DNA of 64,000 nt from Hyphomicrobium sp. (lineage in GTDB: Bacteria; Pseudomonadota; Alphaproteobacteria; Rhizobiales; Hyphomicrobiaceae): positions 516,354 to 580,353 of the forward strand of contig NZ_JAIELN010000002.1 of assembly GCF_019753045.1 (NCBI RefSeq), given 5' to 3'. The notes beneath the pieces were generated by a model. It searched no databases, had not been told where the DNA came from, and saw only the letters and a list, made by a program, of their open reading frames with translations. Shown here one piece after another: positions 26,385 to 34,921 of this stretch; the first letter of the stretch is position 1; each line of letters begins with the position of its first letter. The translations under genes were made by a program, and so were the position numbers.

Positions 26385-27020
26385 ATGTTGGAAGAATACA
26401 CAAGCGAGCCATCTAAGCGCGATGCTCACGTTTGCTACTATATTGAAGCTCATCGACGTGTTGCTGATGGCCCCTTGATGCAACTGGGTGTGATCGTCAA
26501 GGAAGTTGATCAGCCTGTTCCGCTCTCGATCACGGATCAGAGCGAATGGTTCAATCCTGTCGACGAGGAACTCAGCCATTTTGCTTACCACATAAAATTT
26601 ACTTTGCCGCTCTCGGCTGATCATGCGGACTTGGTGACGGCTGCGGCGGAGAAATATCCGCTCACCGCCTCTGAAATCAAATCTATTGTAGCGGGCGCCG
26701 GAAGCGTTTCTCCCGATGGTGACTGCCCGTTCTGCGGCCGATGGCGAGGGGCTCTAACGGACGACGGGATGAGAAAGCTTCAGGCGGAGGTTCATGAACT
26801 CCGCGGGAATCAAGAAGTGATCACATCTCAACTCGGCTCGTCGTGCCGCGGATGTGCTTCCAACGCCTTAATTGAACCGGTAGTGCGGGCGCTGACGATC
26901 ATGCTTTCGGTCGTCCACGTGCAAGATCCCTGGCTACGCGAGGAAGTCGAAAATTATTTCGAGGAGCTCAAGCGCGCATGCGATGGCTTCGACAGATGGG
27001 GAAGCGATTACAGTCACTGA
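26385..27020 (+). CDS. Hypothetical protein with paired CxxC motifs
   Basis: 211 residues, strong RBS (GGAGGAG) before ATG 26385. Two CxxC pairs, GDCPFCGRW (near residue 112) and SSCRGCASN (near residue 152), could bind one zinc. The rest is helical and acidic. No family was recognised. It is the first well-supported gene of a run of four that ends in the primase and helicase, so a role in element replication or its control is plausible. Confidence 0.65.
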   Translation: MLEEYTSEPSKRDAHVCYYIEAHRRVADGPLMQLGVIVKEVDQPVPLSITDQSEWFNPVDEELSHFAYHIKFTLPLSADHADLVTAAAEKYPLTASEIKSIVAGAGSVSPDGDCPFCGRWRGALTDDGMRKLQAEVHELRGNQEVITSQLGSSCRGCASNALIEPVVRALTIMLSVVHVQDPWLREEVENYFEELKRACDGFDRWGSDYSH

Positions 27021-27138
27021 TGATGAAAGCGTCGAAGTGCAGTGAAAGTCCGCCTTCGACCGACTCGTTTGATGGCGTGTGAGGCATGCCCGCCGGGGAG
27101 AGCCGGTGGACGTACCCCTAGAAAGCAAGGAATCAAAA

Positions 27139-27474
27139 ATGGACCAATTTGAGATGTTCTGCGCGTGGGTCATCCAGCAGAAGCATGGAAGCGTTCATAT
27201 CGACTCTGTCGAAACGTCGCCAACGAAGAACGAATTTGAGCTTCAAATTGTAAGTCGCCCGGTATCTGGTTCTGCTGTTCAGTCGATTTATCATATCCAT
27301 TTCTCCCGACAGCTGGTGCCGAGGCGCGACGAAGCGATCGAAGAGGAGGCGATCAAGTTCGGGCTTGATCGTAACGACCTGCGCCAAATCTGCGAGATAG
27401 CGGTTCAAATGGTGAGAGAGCCAGATAACGACAATCTCCCTTCAGCACCAACCACCACCCTGCACCGCCATTAA
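27139..27474 (+). CDS. Hypothetical protein of the replication block
   Basis: 111 residues from ATG 27139 with AAGGAA upstream. N-terminal MDQFEMFCAWVIQQKHGSVH, then alternating strands and a helical C-terminus. Its middle part (IYHIHFSRQLVP..DEAIEEEAIKFGLDRNDLRQICEIAVQM) loosely parallels a stretch of the 211-residue protein just upstream (FAYHIKFTLPLS..DLVTAAAEKYPLTASEIKSIV), so the two may share a domain. Function is unknown. Confidence 0.55.
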   Translation: MDQFEMFCAWVIQQKHGSVHIDSVETSPTKNEFELQIVSRPVSGSAVQSIYHIHFSRQLVPRRDEAIEEEAIKFGLDRNDLRQICEIAVQMVREPDNDNLPSAPTTTLHRH

Positions 27475-27506
27475 TCGCGAAATGCTTTTTGGTCAAAGGT
27501 CGAGTC

Positions 27507-28799
27507 GTGTCTGAAATGAATCAAAAGAAAGAGCGTGCGCCGTTTACGAAAGAAGGGAAAGCGCCGCCCGAAGTGCTGGCGCAAATCCGTGACTGCCACA
27601 CAATTCCCTCGCTTGCCTCATTGAACGCGCGTATCGGCTCCCTGTCCTATCTTGCTTCCCGTTCGGCTAAGGAATTTCTGCCACTGCGAGACGTTCCATT
27701 GGCGGGGATCGTCAAGAACTTGTGCCCAGGGCATCTCGAGCAAAGCGACAAAGACGAAAATGCGCTGATCTGGGGCGACTGCAAAGGCGCCCGTTCCAAT
27801 TTGAACATGCAGTCGATGGAGGCGCTGGCTTTTGATTGCGACGGTGCCATCAGCCTCTCTGCACTCAAAGCGCGTCTGGCGACATCTGGCCATACGGCGC
27901 TCGTTTATACGACTTATTCCCATGGCAAAATCAGCACCAAGGTCAGCGCAGAGCGCTATCAGGTCTTCGCGGCAAAGCATGGGCTGCCGTTTCCGCCGAC
28001 CCGAGAAGCGATGACGAGGTACCTTCAGGCCAACAAACTCGGTCATCTGCAGAATATCCTTTTCGATCTCAGCCCGGAAAACTTCGCCATACATGTCGCT
28101 TGGGGAGGCCATTACGTGGTCTTGCACGACCCGCTCGAGAAGCTGCGGGTGATCCTTTTCCTCGACAAGACAATGCCCCTTGTAGGTGAGGGGGCTGTTG
28201 GAATTGATGGTTATAAAGCGCTCTATGAGAAAGCGGCGATCGAACTCTTCGGGCCGGAGGTCCTCGACATCATCGATCTTAGCTGCCGCAATCCATGCCA
28301 GCCAATCTACCTCCCGGCCAAGCCAACCGGCTCGACGCTTGATCATGAGATCATAATATTCGATGGCCAGCTCTGGAGCTGGCAGCCGGCATGGCAGGAC
28401 GTATCGAAGGAAATTGAGGCGCGCCGCCTCGAGATCGCAGCGCGGCGCGAAAAATTCGCCGATATCCCGCACGACCACAAGATCCGTCAGCTCGCAGAGT
28501 GTCTGAAGCGAATTCCGGCCGACGATTACGAGACGTGGATCCGCTGCCTCATCGTCATTTTCAATGAAACGGATGGGTCAGACGAGGGATTACGGCTGGC
28601 GCACGACTGGTCGGCCACCGTCCCCGACAAATACGACGAGGATGCGCTAGAGCGAAAATGGGAGTCCTTTGGCTCGCCTTCAAATAGCGCATCGCGCGTC
28701 GGGCTCGGCACGCTCGTCTACCTCGCACGGATGAGCGATCCAAAGTTCTACCTCGGCCAGGACCAATCGGATTTCAATCTCAGCCTTGTCGGACTTTAA
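27507..28799 (+). CDS. Primase-polymerase-like protein with PriCT-2 domain
   Basis: About 430 residues from GTG 27507 (AAGG upstream); ATG 27516 and TTG 27489 are alternatives. The N-terminal half has a primase-polymerase look, with an acidic strand ALAFDCDGAIS and SHGKISTKVSAERYQVF..K. The C-terminal part (IRQLAECLKRIPADDYETWIRCLIVIFNETDG...DEDALERKWESF) matches the PriCT-2 domain that links primases to helicases in satellites and plasmids. The helicase follows after 15 nt. Together they should prime and unwind the element's own DNA. Confidence 0.75.
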   Translation: MSEMNQKKERAPFTKEGKAPPEVLAQIRDCHTIPSLASLNARIGSLSYLASRSAKEFLPLRDVPLAGIVKNLCPGHLEQSDKDENALIWGDCKGARSNLNMQSMEALAFDCDGAISLSALKARLATSGHTALVYTTYSHGKISTKVSAERYQVFAAKHGLPFPPTREAMTRYLQANKLGHLQNILFDLSPENFAIHVAWGGHYVVLHDPLEKLRVILFLDKTMPLVGEGAVGIDGYKALYEKAAIELFGPEVLDIIDLSCRNPCQPIYLPAKPTGSTLDHEIIIFDGQLWSWQPAWQDVSKEIEARRLEIAARREKFADIPHDHKIRQLAECLKRIPADDYETWIRCLIVIFNETDGSDEGLRLAHDWSATVPDKYDEDALERKWESFGSPSNSASRVGLGTLVYLARMSDPKFYLGQDQSDFNLSLVGL

Positions 28800-28814
28800 T
28801 TTAGGAGATTAGTT

Positions 28815-30899
28815 TTGCGGATCGAGTCTCTCACCACCTCGAGCACCACAGAAGAAGTTGATGCCGCCATCGCGGAGATTGCCGGCTGGCCCGCCTCCTC
28901 ACACGCCTTTTTCCTCTCACAGGTCAAGGGCAAGACGGGACGCGATATCGCTTCGCTGTCGGCGCGCCTTCGCCGGGCCATTAGGAAGCGAGAGGGGACC
29001 AAGTATAGCCGGCTGAAACTCAAATCGCTCCTCGTTGCCACGGGAATTGCAGGGCGTGAGGATGACAACGCGTTGATTATCCCGGACCCCCTGGTCGAGG
29101 GTGATGAAATCAAAGTGCGGGACGCGACTTTGCTCGGATATAAGCCGATTGTTGAGAAGGAGACCGGCTACGCTTATCCAGTAGATGACTACGTCGTCGC
29201 TCTTATCGGCGACGCTGACATCAAACCGCATCAGATCTCAAAAGCCGAGATCAAGGATTTCGCTAATCAGCTTTGCGATTGCGATATTACGCGTGAGATT
29301 TCGCCGCGCTTGCTCTCTACGCCCAATATTTCCGCCTTTGAAGAGGTGGTTCAGGAAAGCCACGACCGTCTTCTCATCACGTTGCGCCTCAACAAGCGCT
29401 ATTCGCTGGTCGAAAATGCTGGCCAGATTGTCGTCTTCGAGAATGAAACGCGCGTGGCTTACACCCGCGAGGAATTCAAGGTGAAGATCGGGGCAGAAAC
29501 CGAGATTGTGAATGTTGGAGGCAAACTGCGTGAAAAGCCGCGCTCACTCATTTGGCTGGAGGACCCTGCGCGTGCACTCTATCGAGGCGTCACCTTCGCT
29601 CCTTGCGATCGTGACAAGCACGGGCGGCAAATGGATTTGAGCATGGTCTTCAATCTATGGTCGGGCTTCGGACAGATGGGTGCGCCCGGAGACTGGTCGC
29701 TTCTCAAGGAACACATCAGGACAGTCCTCTGCCGGGGCGACGAGACCTGCTACGAATATGTTTTGAACTGGCTAGCGCATCTGTTCCAAAAACCGTGGGA
29801 AAAGCCCGGCGTTGCCATCGTCTGCTGGGGCGACAAGCGCACCGGCAAAGGCACCGTCGCCGACGCCATTCGTGAGGCGCTGGGCGGGGAGCTTTCACGT
29901 ATGTTCGCGCAAAAAGAACACGTTGTCGGGCGCTTCGCCGGCTCAGCGCAACCGATGATGTTCAATCAAATCGAAGAGGCGGTGTTCGCTCGTGATCCGC
30001 GCGAAGAAGGTCCGCTCAAGTCAAAGATTACCGATCCAACTGAGACTGTCGAACTGAAGTTCAAAACGCCTTATGAAGTGCCATCGTTCGGGCGTTGGTG
30101 GTTCAATTCGAATTCATCGACGCCGGTTCCAATCACCTTCGACGAAGAACGCTATTTCGTCCTGCACGTCGATAATAGCCGCGCCAGCGATCACGCCTAT
30201 TTCAGCGCCATTCGCCAGCAACTCTATCATGAGGGCGGGCTGGCGGCGATGATCGATGAGTTGATGCAGCGTGACATTTCAAATTTCAATATCAGAAAGC
30301 CACCGCACACCGAACATCGTGCCAAGATGGTTCTGGAGATGTTGACGTCGCAAGATCGCGCAATTGCCGATATCCTGATCGAAGGGGAGGTAGCGCTCCT
30401 CGATACCAACAAAGGTGACGTCGAACTTCGCAAACCGCTTAATTTGAATGGACCGACCTGGGTTGATAAAGATCTTGTCCGTTCGGTGCTCAATCACGCG
30501 TTCAAGCGGTACGGTGCCAAGGAGGCTTCCGCTGCTGATATCACGCGTACACTGATGGATTTGGGGGTTGTCGACGCCTCACGCAATGCTCACCGCGATC
30601 GCGAGCAGAAGGCGGCCTATCGTTTTCTCCCGCTTAGCGCAGCTCGCGCCAACTTCGCGGACAAGCGCAAAATTGACGTGCAGTTTCTGGTCAGCGGTGA
30701 CGAGCCCCTTTCTCCCATTGAAGAAATTCAAGATCTCGTCGGTGCCGTGGTCGCCTGGTGTGAAAAGTTCGAAACAGGGCCGGGAGAGCCCCCCAATTTC
30801 AAGGCCTTCAAAGCCGCCGTCCTCCACGCGCAGCGGTTGGTGCAAACGAAAGACCCGGCCAACGACAACAGTGAAGCGGCACGTGCGGTGGGATCATGA
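28815..30899 (+). CDS. P4-type / DUF5906-like primase-helicase (SF3-like ATPase)
   Basis: 694 residues from TTG 28815, with AGGAGAT 5 nt upstream. The central ATPase has a Walker A (WGDKRTGKGTVADAI), a Walker-B-like MMFNQIEEAVF and an Asn-containing sensor region (RWWFNSNSSTPVPI), as in phage P4 alpha-like and DUF5906 helicases. The N-terminal 300 residues are unassigned and the C-terminus looks like a DNA-binding wing. It is the main replicative helicase of the embedded element. Downstream lies an inverted repeat (30905-30979) and an AT-richer stretch that could hold the origin. Confidence 0.82.
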   Translation: MRIESLTTSSTTEEVDAAIAEIAGWPASSHAFFLSQVKGKTGRDIASLSARLRRAIRKREGTKYSRLKLKSLLVATGIAGREDDNALIIPDPLVEGDEIKVRDATLLGYKPIVEKETGYAYPVDDYVVALIGDADIKPHQISKAEIKDFANQLCDCDITREISPRLLSTPNISAFEEVVQESHDRLLITLRLNKRYSLVENAGQIVVFENETRVAYTREEFKVKIGAETEIVNVGGKLREKPRSLIWLEDPARALYRGVTFAPCDRDKHGRQMDLSMVFNLWSGFGQMGAPGDWSLLKEHIRTVLCRGDETCYEYVLNWLAHLFQKPWEKPGVAIVCWGDKRTGKGTVADAIREALGGELSRMFAQKEHVVGRFAGSAQPMMFNQIEEAVFARDPREEGPLKSKITDPTETVELKFKTPYEVPSFGRWWFNSNSSTPVPITFDEERYFVLHVDNSRASDHAYFSAIRQQLYHEGGLAAMIDELMQRDISNFNIRKPPHTEHRAKMVLEMLTSQDRAIADILIEGEVALLDTNKGDVELRKPLNLNGPTWVDKDLVRSVLNHAFKRYGAKEASAADITRTLMDLGVVDASRNAHRDREQKAAYRFLPLSAARANFADKRKIDVQFLVSGDEPLSPIEEIQDLVGAVVAWCEKFETGPGEPPNFKAFKAAVLHAQRLVQTKDPANDNSEAARAVGS

Positions 30900-30904
30900 T
30901 TAAC

Positions 30905-30979
30905 CATTTGGCGGGCAAAAATCGCGGCTCAGCGGGCTAAAAACGGGCCCATAGGCTGGCGCGGAAGACCCGCCAAATG
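30905..30979. repeat. 11-bp inverted repeat after the helicase gene
   Basis: CATTTGGCGGG (30905-30915) and its exact complement (30969-30979), 53 nt apart. It lies just after the helicase stop. It could be a terminator stem, a replication-origin element, or the binding site of a block protein. The rest of 30980-31323 shows nothing gene-like. Confidence 0.45.
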
Positions 30980-31323
30980 CTTAATTTTATGCGCAGGATG
31001 GGACAAATCACCCTTTCACCCCTCGCAAACCGGCGGAGGGCGAGGCGCACTGCGGGCAGAAAAATATAGTTAATTCACACAGTTAAGTTCGTGGCGAGGC
31101 CTGCGAGACCTAATCTTCATTTTGGAGGAAAAAGAAGTTCAGCAACAAACTACGTCAGCCATGCATCAGGCCTCGCCGACCTCGCATGAGGCTAAGTACC
31201 TGAATTGACTTGCTCTTGCTTTCTTTTTCGTGCGCTCTGCAGATGCGCGCCGCGAGGGGAAACAAGCGTGAAAACTCAGTGCCGGCGCGCGTCCTGGACG
31301 GACGGACAGTGTCAGATATTGCC

Positions 31324-31788
31324 TTAGCGGCGACGCGCGCCGGCGCGCTGGGCAAGGGCGAGCAACGCCGCCTTGCGGGCGGGGGCGAGCGCCAGGTTTG
31401 CGGCCGCCAGCCGTTGCCAGACGCCTTGCGCGGCCCAGCGTCCAAAGCGCCGCCGCACCGCATCGGAAGACGGGCCGCGGTGGCGCGGGTCCGTCCACGC
31501 CCCCCGCGCCATGGCAACGAGGACGGCGTCGAGGAAGGCGCGATTGCACATGGCGTGGGCCTGTGACGGCTCGGCGGAGAGATGCGGCGCAATCAGATCC
31601 CATTCAGGATCACTGAGCGCTTGACCTGATGGCGCCGCCGCCATGGGCTCAGGCTCATGGGTGCAGACTGGGTCGGGCCAGCGGATGACGGTGGGATCGA
31701 CACCAATAGCGCGCAGCATCGCATCCCGCTGCGCCGTCTCGGCATCAACGTCCGCTTCCACAGATCCTGGCGTCGCATGTTCCTCCAT
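31324..31788 (-). CDS. DUF4096/IS5-transposase-like protein next to a tyrosine recombinase
   Basis: 154 residues. The segment LSDPEWDLIAPHLS...NRAFLDAVLVAMARGAWTDPRHRGPSSDAVRRRFGRWAAQGVWQRL follows the N-terminal helical domain of IS5-family transposases. No DDE catalytic region follows, and the C-terminus is a short Ala/Arg-rich tail. It starts 51 nt after the recombinase stop on the same strand, so they are probably one transcript. It may be a domesticated DNA-binding partner or a truncated transposase. The start is uncertain, with no clear RBS. Confidence 0.5.
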   Translation of the reverse strand: MEEHATPGSVEADVDAETAQRDAMLRAIGVDPTVIRWPDPVCTHEPEPMAAAPSGQALSDPEWDLIAPHLSAEPSQAHAMCNRAFLDAVLVAMARGAWTDPRHRGPSSDAVRRRFGRWAAQGVWQRLAAANLALAPARKAALLALAQRAGARRR

Positions 31789-31838
31789 GGCTTAAAGATG
31801 GGGATGCGCACGTCCTCAAACAATGTGCGCGGCGCCGA

Positions 31839-32837
31839 CTAGACGAAGCGCGCGGCGTTGTCGTCGAAGGCGTCAGCAGCGCGAATGTAGGATCTGAGCA
31901 CGTCGACAGACTTGTGGCGGCTCGTCCGTTGAATGAGGTGCTCGGGAACGTTGGCCGCCGCCGCCGCGGTGATGAAGCCGGCGCGCAGCGAATGCGGTGA
32001 GTAGCGCGCGGTCTCGAGACCCGCCATCGACAGGCGCTGGGCGAGGATGTGACGGACGCTGGTCGGATCGAGGCGGCGCTCGAGCGGGCGCCCGGCCTTG
32101 CTGATGGCGCGGAACAGTGGCCCGGAGGTCAAAGCCGCGTTGGCCAGATACGTCTCGAGCGCAGCCACCGGGCAGAGCTCATCGCTGCGGCGGGGGAGGG
32201 CGACGGTTTCAGTTCTCCGCGACGCCTTGGTCGAAGTTAGATGCAACACGAGGCCGCGATCTGAGAGAGCGATCGGCGAGCGGCCGGTGAGGTCGAGGCT
32301 GGCAATCTCTGAGCGCCTGAGCGCCGCGAAGAAGGCGATCAGGATCAGGGCCCGATCGCGCAACGACCGGAGGTCATCTCCTGACAGGGAGGCTATGAGC
32401 CGGCGCAAGCTCCCCATATCAAGGGCGGCGGCGCGCTCGCGCGGCCGTTCGCAGGTGCGGGCGATGCCGGCGACGATGTCGGCGATCGCATGATGTTTGC
32501 GGTCCAGCGCATGTCCGCAAGCGCGGTGGTGCGACTGGATGGCTGAGAGGGCGACGTTGATCGCCGAGACCGATTTGCCGGCGCGTGCCAACGACGCCAG
32601 GTACGCGGCGACGGCCTCGGGCGCCGCCGGCAGGGCCGAGGTGTGGTGGAGATCACACCAGGCCGCCCACTGCGCGAAGGCCTCAGCGTAGACGCGGCGC
32701 GTGCCGTCCGATTGCGCCGCTTGTGAGAAGGGGAGCGCCTTCTGCAGTGCCATGGCGAGGGCGCCATTCGCGACTGTTTCGGGTTGGGACGAATTCGGTG
32801 TCGGCATCGGATCACTCACGCAAATATCGATTTTCAT
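31839..32837 (-). CDS. Tyrosine recombinase/integrase (second, internal)
   Basis: 332 residues. An N-terminal SAM-like domain (TRRVYAEAFAQWAAWCDLHH) is followed by the catalytic domain: Arg I in FFAALRRSEIASL, HSLRAGF (His and Arg II), the His in SRHKSVDVLRSYIRAAD, and the nucleophilic Tyr in RSYIRA. All catalytic residues appear present. It is unrelated in length and sequence to the tRNA-proximal integrase. It may belong to the embedded replication element. The gene is notably GC-rich compared with its flanks, which suggests separate origin. Confidence 0.87.
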   Translation of the reverse strand: MKIDICVSDPMPTPNSSQPETVANGALAMALQKALPFSQAAQSDGTRRVYAEAFAQWAAWCDLHHTSALPAAPEAVAAYLASLARAGKSVSAINVALSAIQSHHRACGHALDRKHHAIADIVAGIARTCERPRERAAALDMGSLRRLIASLSGDDLRSLRDRALILIAFFAALRRSEIASLDLTGRSPIALSDRGLVLHLTSTKASRRTETVALPRRSDELCPVAALETYLANAALTSGPLFRAISKAGRPLERRLDPTSVRHILAQRLSMAGLETARYSPHSLRAGFITAAAAANVPEHLIQRTSRHKSVDVLRSYIRAADAFDDNAARFV

Positions 32838-33830
32838 AAGTAATCACATGGTGCGCCAAGCCGCTTTGAGTAGATCAAACGCTGACGGAATTGTCTCAAT
32901 TGGTGAATCGAAGCTCAATGCGAAAAGCTATGGTGTGCGGCCGTCGCTGGTGCTCTTCGATGGAGCGTGAATATCGATCTCGTCGCCTAGCAAGGTGAGG
33001 ACCGAGCCTGCATCACGTCGCGACAGCAAACGCCATTACGCATCGGCTTGCCGCTACCGAGCAACTCGTCGTCTCTTGCTACTGAGCGCGTCTCGGTGGC
33101 GTGTTAGGCCGTGGCTCGCCGCCATGCCGATGTGCGACTTCGCAATCAGCAAAATTCTTGATTTGAAATTCGAACTGTCAACGCGAACGACTGGTTCGTA
33201 GCAAAAAAAAAATCGCGCAATCCCTCATTACGTCGTCCCGCTCGAGGACCGGCACCCCCGGGGGGTACTTGCCGCCCCGGTTATGGGACCCAAGCCGAGG
33301 GGATGGGGGTGGGCATAAAAATTGCCTACTCTGGTTCTTCAAAATGGGGGCGGACGGTCGAGTCTGTGCTAAAAACACCACAAGAAATAGGACAACCCCA
33401 TTTAGGGTAGGCTCCGGCCACTTGTCATAGCCTTCGCGGCGCGCCAATCTCCGGCTCATATTGGAAATTAATTGGGTGGGAAATGGGTGGCGGGGGGCAG
33501 CACTTCCAAACAAAGATATAAAGCCGTTTCGTCAGGTAGGTGTCAGATTATCGCTGCGGAAACTTCCCCGGACGGCAAACACATAGTCATTTGCGCCGAG
33601 GTCAAATCTTTCCTTGGCTTAAAGACACAACACGCGGGCATGCTCTTTTGGAACGAAAGACTTTTGTCGGCCGCGTCGCGATCGCAAAGCGAGATGCTAA
33701 GTCACCTTCGGGCGTAAAAATCGCAGCTTAGCAGTAAGAACGGGTGTCCACCTACCGTTGAAGCATTTCAAAGAGCGGCCCATGGCGATTCAGTTGAACT
33801 CTAAAGCCTCCTTCTGCTCAGGATAAAGCC
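32838..33830. other. Gene-poor stretch, about 1 kb
   Basis: No gene with a recognisable domain. An 81-codon plus-strand frame at 33472-33717 and a 111-codon minus-strand frame at 33178-33513 overlap each other and lack clear RBSs. A run of ten A residues occurs near 33203-33212. Composition fluctuates sharply, as expected for joined fragments. Confidence 0.45.
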
Positions 33831-34622
33831 TTGGGCAAACCTGGCTTAGGTGAGCAGCCTCGCGCCGTACAAGCGGGAGCCCAACGCAAACGCGCAACCG
33901 CTAGGAAAGATTCGAAGCAGAAGGTTGGCGGCATCAAATGCGTCCGCTCCATGACGGGCGTCGGCATTCTCGCCGACAAGGCCGCAAAGGACGTTGTTCC
34001 GGTCTTCCGTCGCTCTAATCTCGTCTACGGCTTCAACGGTTCGGGAAAGAGCATGTTGTCGCGCATCTTTACCTCGCTGCAATCGGGTCACACAAGTGCT
34101 CTGCTCCCCGAAGGATGCGCCTTCGAAGTCGAGATGGAAGATGCAACCATCTACCCAAGCAAAGAACTCTCTGGGCTTGAGAAGTCAGTCTGCGTGTTCA
34201 ATGCCGATTTTATTGCCGAGCATCTGCAATGGGAGAAGGGCGTCGCTAAGTCCATCTTCTATATCAGCAAGGAGCAAGCTGACGTTGCCGAGCAACTGCT
34301 GGCGGCTGATCATCGTTGCCTCTGCGAAGATGCAAAGAAGGCCGCTGAAAAGTTGTCCAAGGAACGCGACAAGACCTTCAAGACATATTGTACCGAGCGC
34401 GCCAAGGTCGTGCATGGCGCTTTGCATCTCGGCAGCCGAAAATTTGAAGCGCCGCACCTCAAGGCAGCTTGTGAGAGTGTTCCGTACGGCGAGAAATCTC
34501 TACTCAATGCAGGCAATCTTAATGCCTTTCAAAACCTCGTTCGCTTGACCGCTCCCCCGCCGCCTGGGCGAAAGTCGCACCTGCAATTAGCGGCACACAA
34601 CAATTTCTGGATGCAGCCCGGT
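33831..34622 (+). pseudogene. AAA_13-type ATPase (RloC/PrrC-like), C-terminally truncated
   Basis: The reading frame begins near TTG 33831 or ATG 33951. It gives the N-terminus of an AAA_13 ATPase: KVGGIKCVRSMTGVGILADKA, then RSNLVYGFNGSGKSMLSRIF (Walker A) and VCVFNADFIAEHLQW. This domain heads anticodon nucleases such as RloC and PrrC and related defence ATPases. After the coiled-coil-like KKAAEKLSKERDKTF region, similarity ends near 34550 and the sequence runs into integrase-derived DNA at 34623. The signature motif, Walker B and any nuclease domain are lost, so it is non-functional. Confidence 0.7.
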
Positions 34623-34755
34623 GCATCTTCGACGTTATGCCGTAGGCTGTGAAACCTCACTCCGCGCCGCTTGAAATTTCCCAAAACCGCTCGAAGTATG
34701 TCGAAAACTGTTTGACCAAAAGCCTCGTCCTTGCCTTTTCAAAATGTGGAAAGAG
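34623..34755 (-). pseudogene. Remnant of a tRNA-proximal-type integrase, C-terminal part
   Basis: Aligns by eye, with a short deletion, to 48310-48451, which encodes the catalytic C-terminal region of the integrase at 48108-50066. Shared landmarks include ATTATGCCGTAGGCTGTGAA versus GTTATGCCGTAGGCTGTGAA, and TCGAAAACTGTTT. The orientation equals that of the intact gene. It is a decayed second copy. Confidence 0.75.
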
Positions 34756-34756
34756 A

Positions 34757-34840
34757 CAAAGAGAAGGACGGGATCCGCTACTTCGACGTCACCCCTATCG
34801 GTATTGATCCCTTCGACGAAGAAGCGGTTGATATCAGCTA
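34757..34840 (+). pseudogene. Inverted internal fragment of the same integrase family
   Basis: Encodes DKEKDGIRYFDVTPIGIDPF then DEEAVDIS and a stop. The intact integrase has VKEKDGIHYFDVTPIGIDPS then DEEAVDTHEE. The fragment is on the plus strand, opposite to the neighbouring remnant at 34623-34755, so the old integrase gene was broken and partly inverted here. Confidence 0.75.
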
Positions 34841-34921
34841 AGAGAAAGAGGCGCGCACGGATAACTTCGCTGCGAAAGACACCGATGCTATGGGGCCGCT
34901 ATAGAACGGTAAAGCCCATTT

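Noticed and set aside
27618..28478. 286-codon minus-strand frame opposite the primase-like gene
   Set aside because: The plus-strand gene has RBS, PriCT-2 similarity and operon context. The antisense frame has none.
33178..33717. Overlapping frames on both strands (111 and 81 codons) in the 33-kb gap
   Set aside because: They conflict with each other, lack RBSs, and are not like any family I know. The region is better described as junk or joined fragments.
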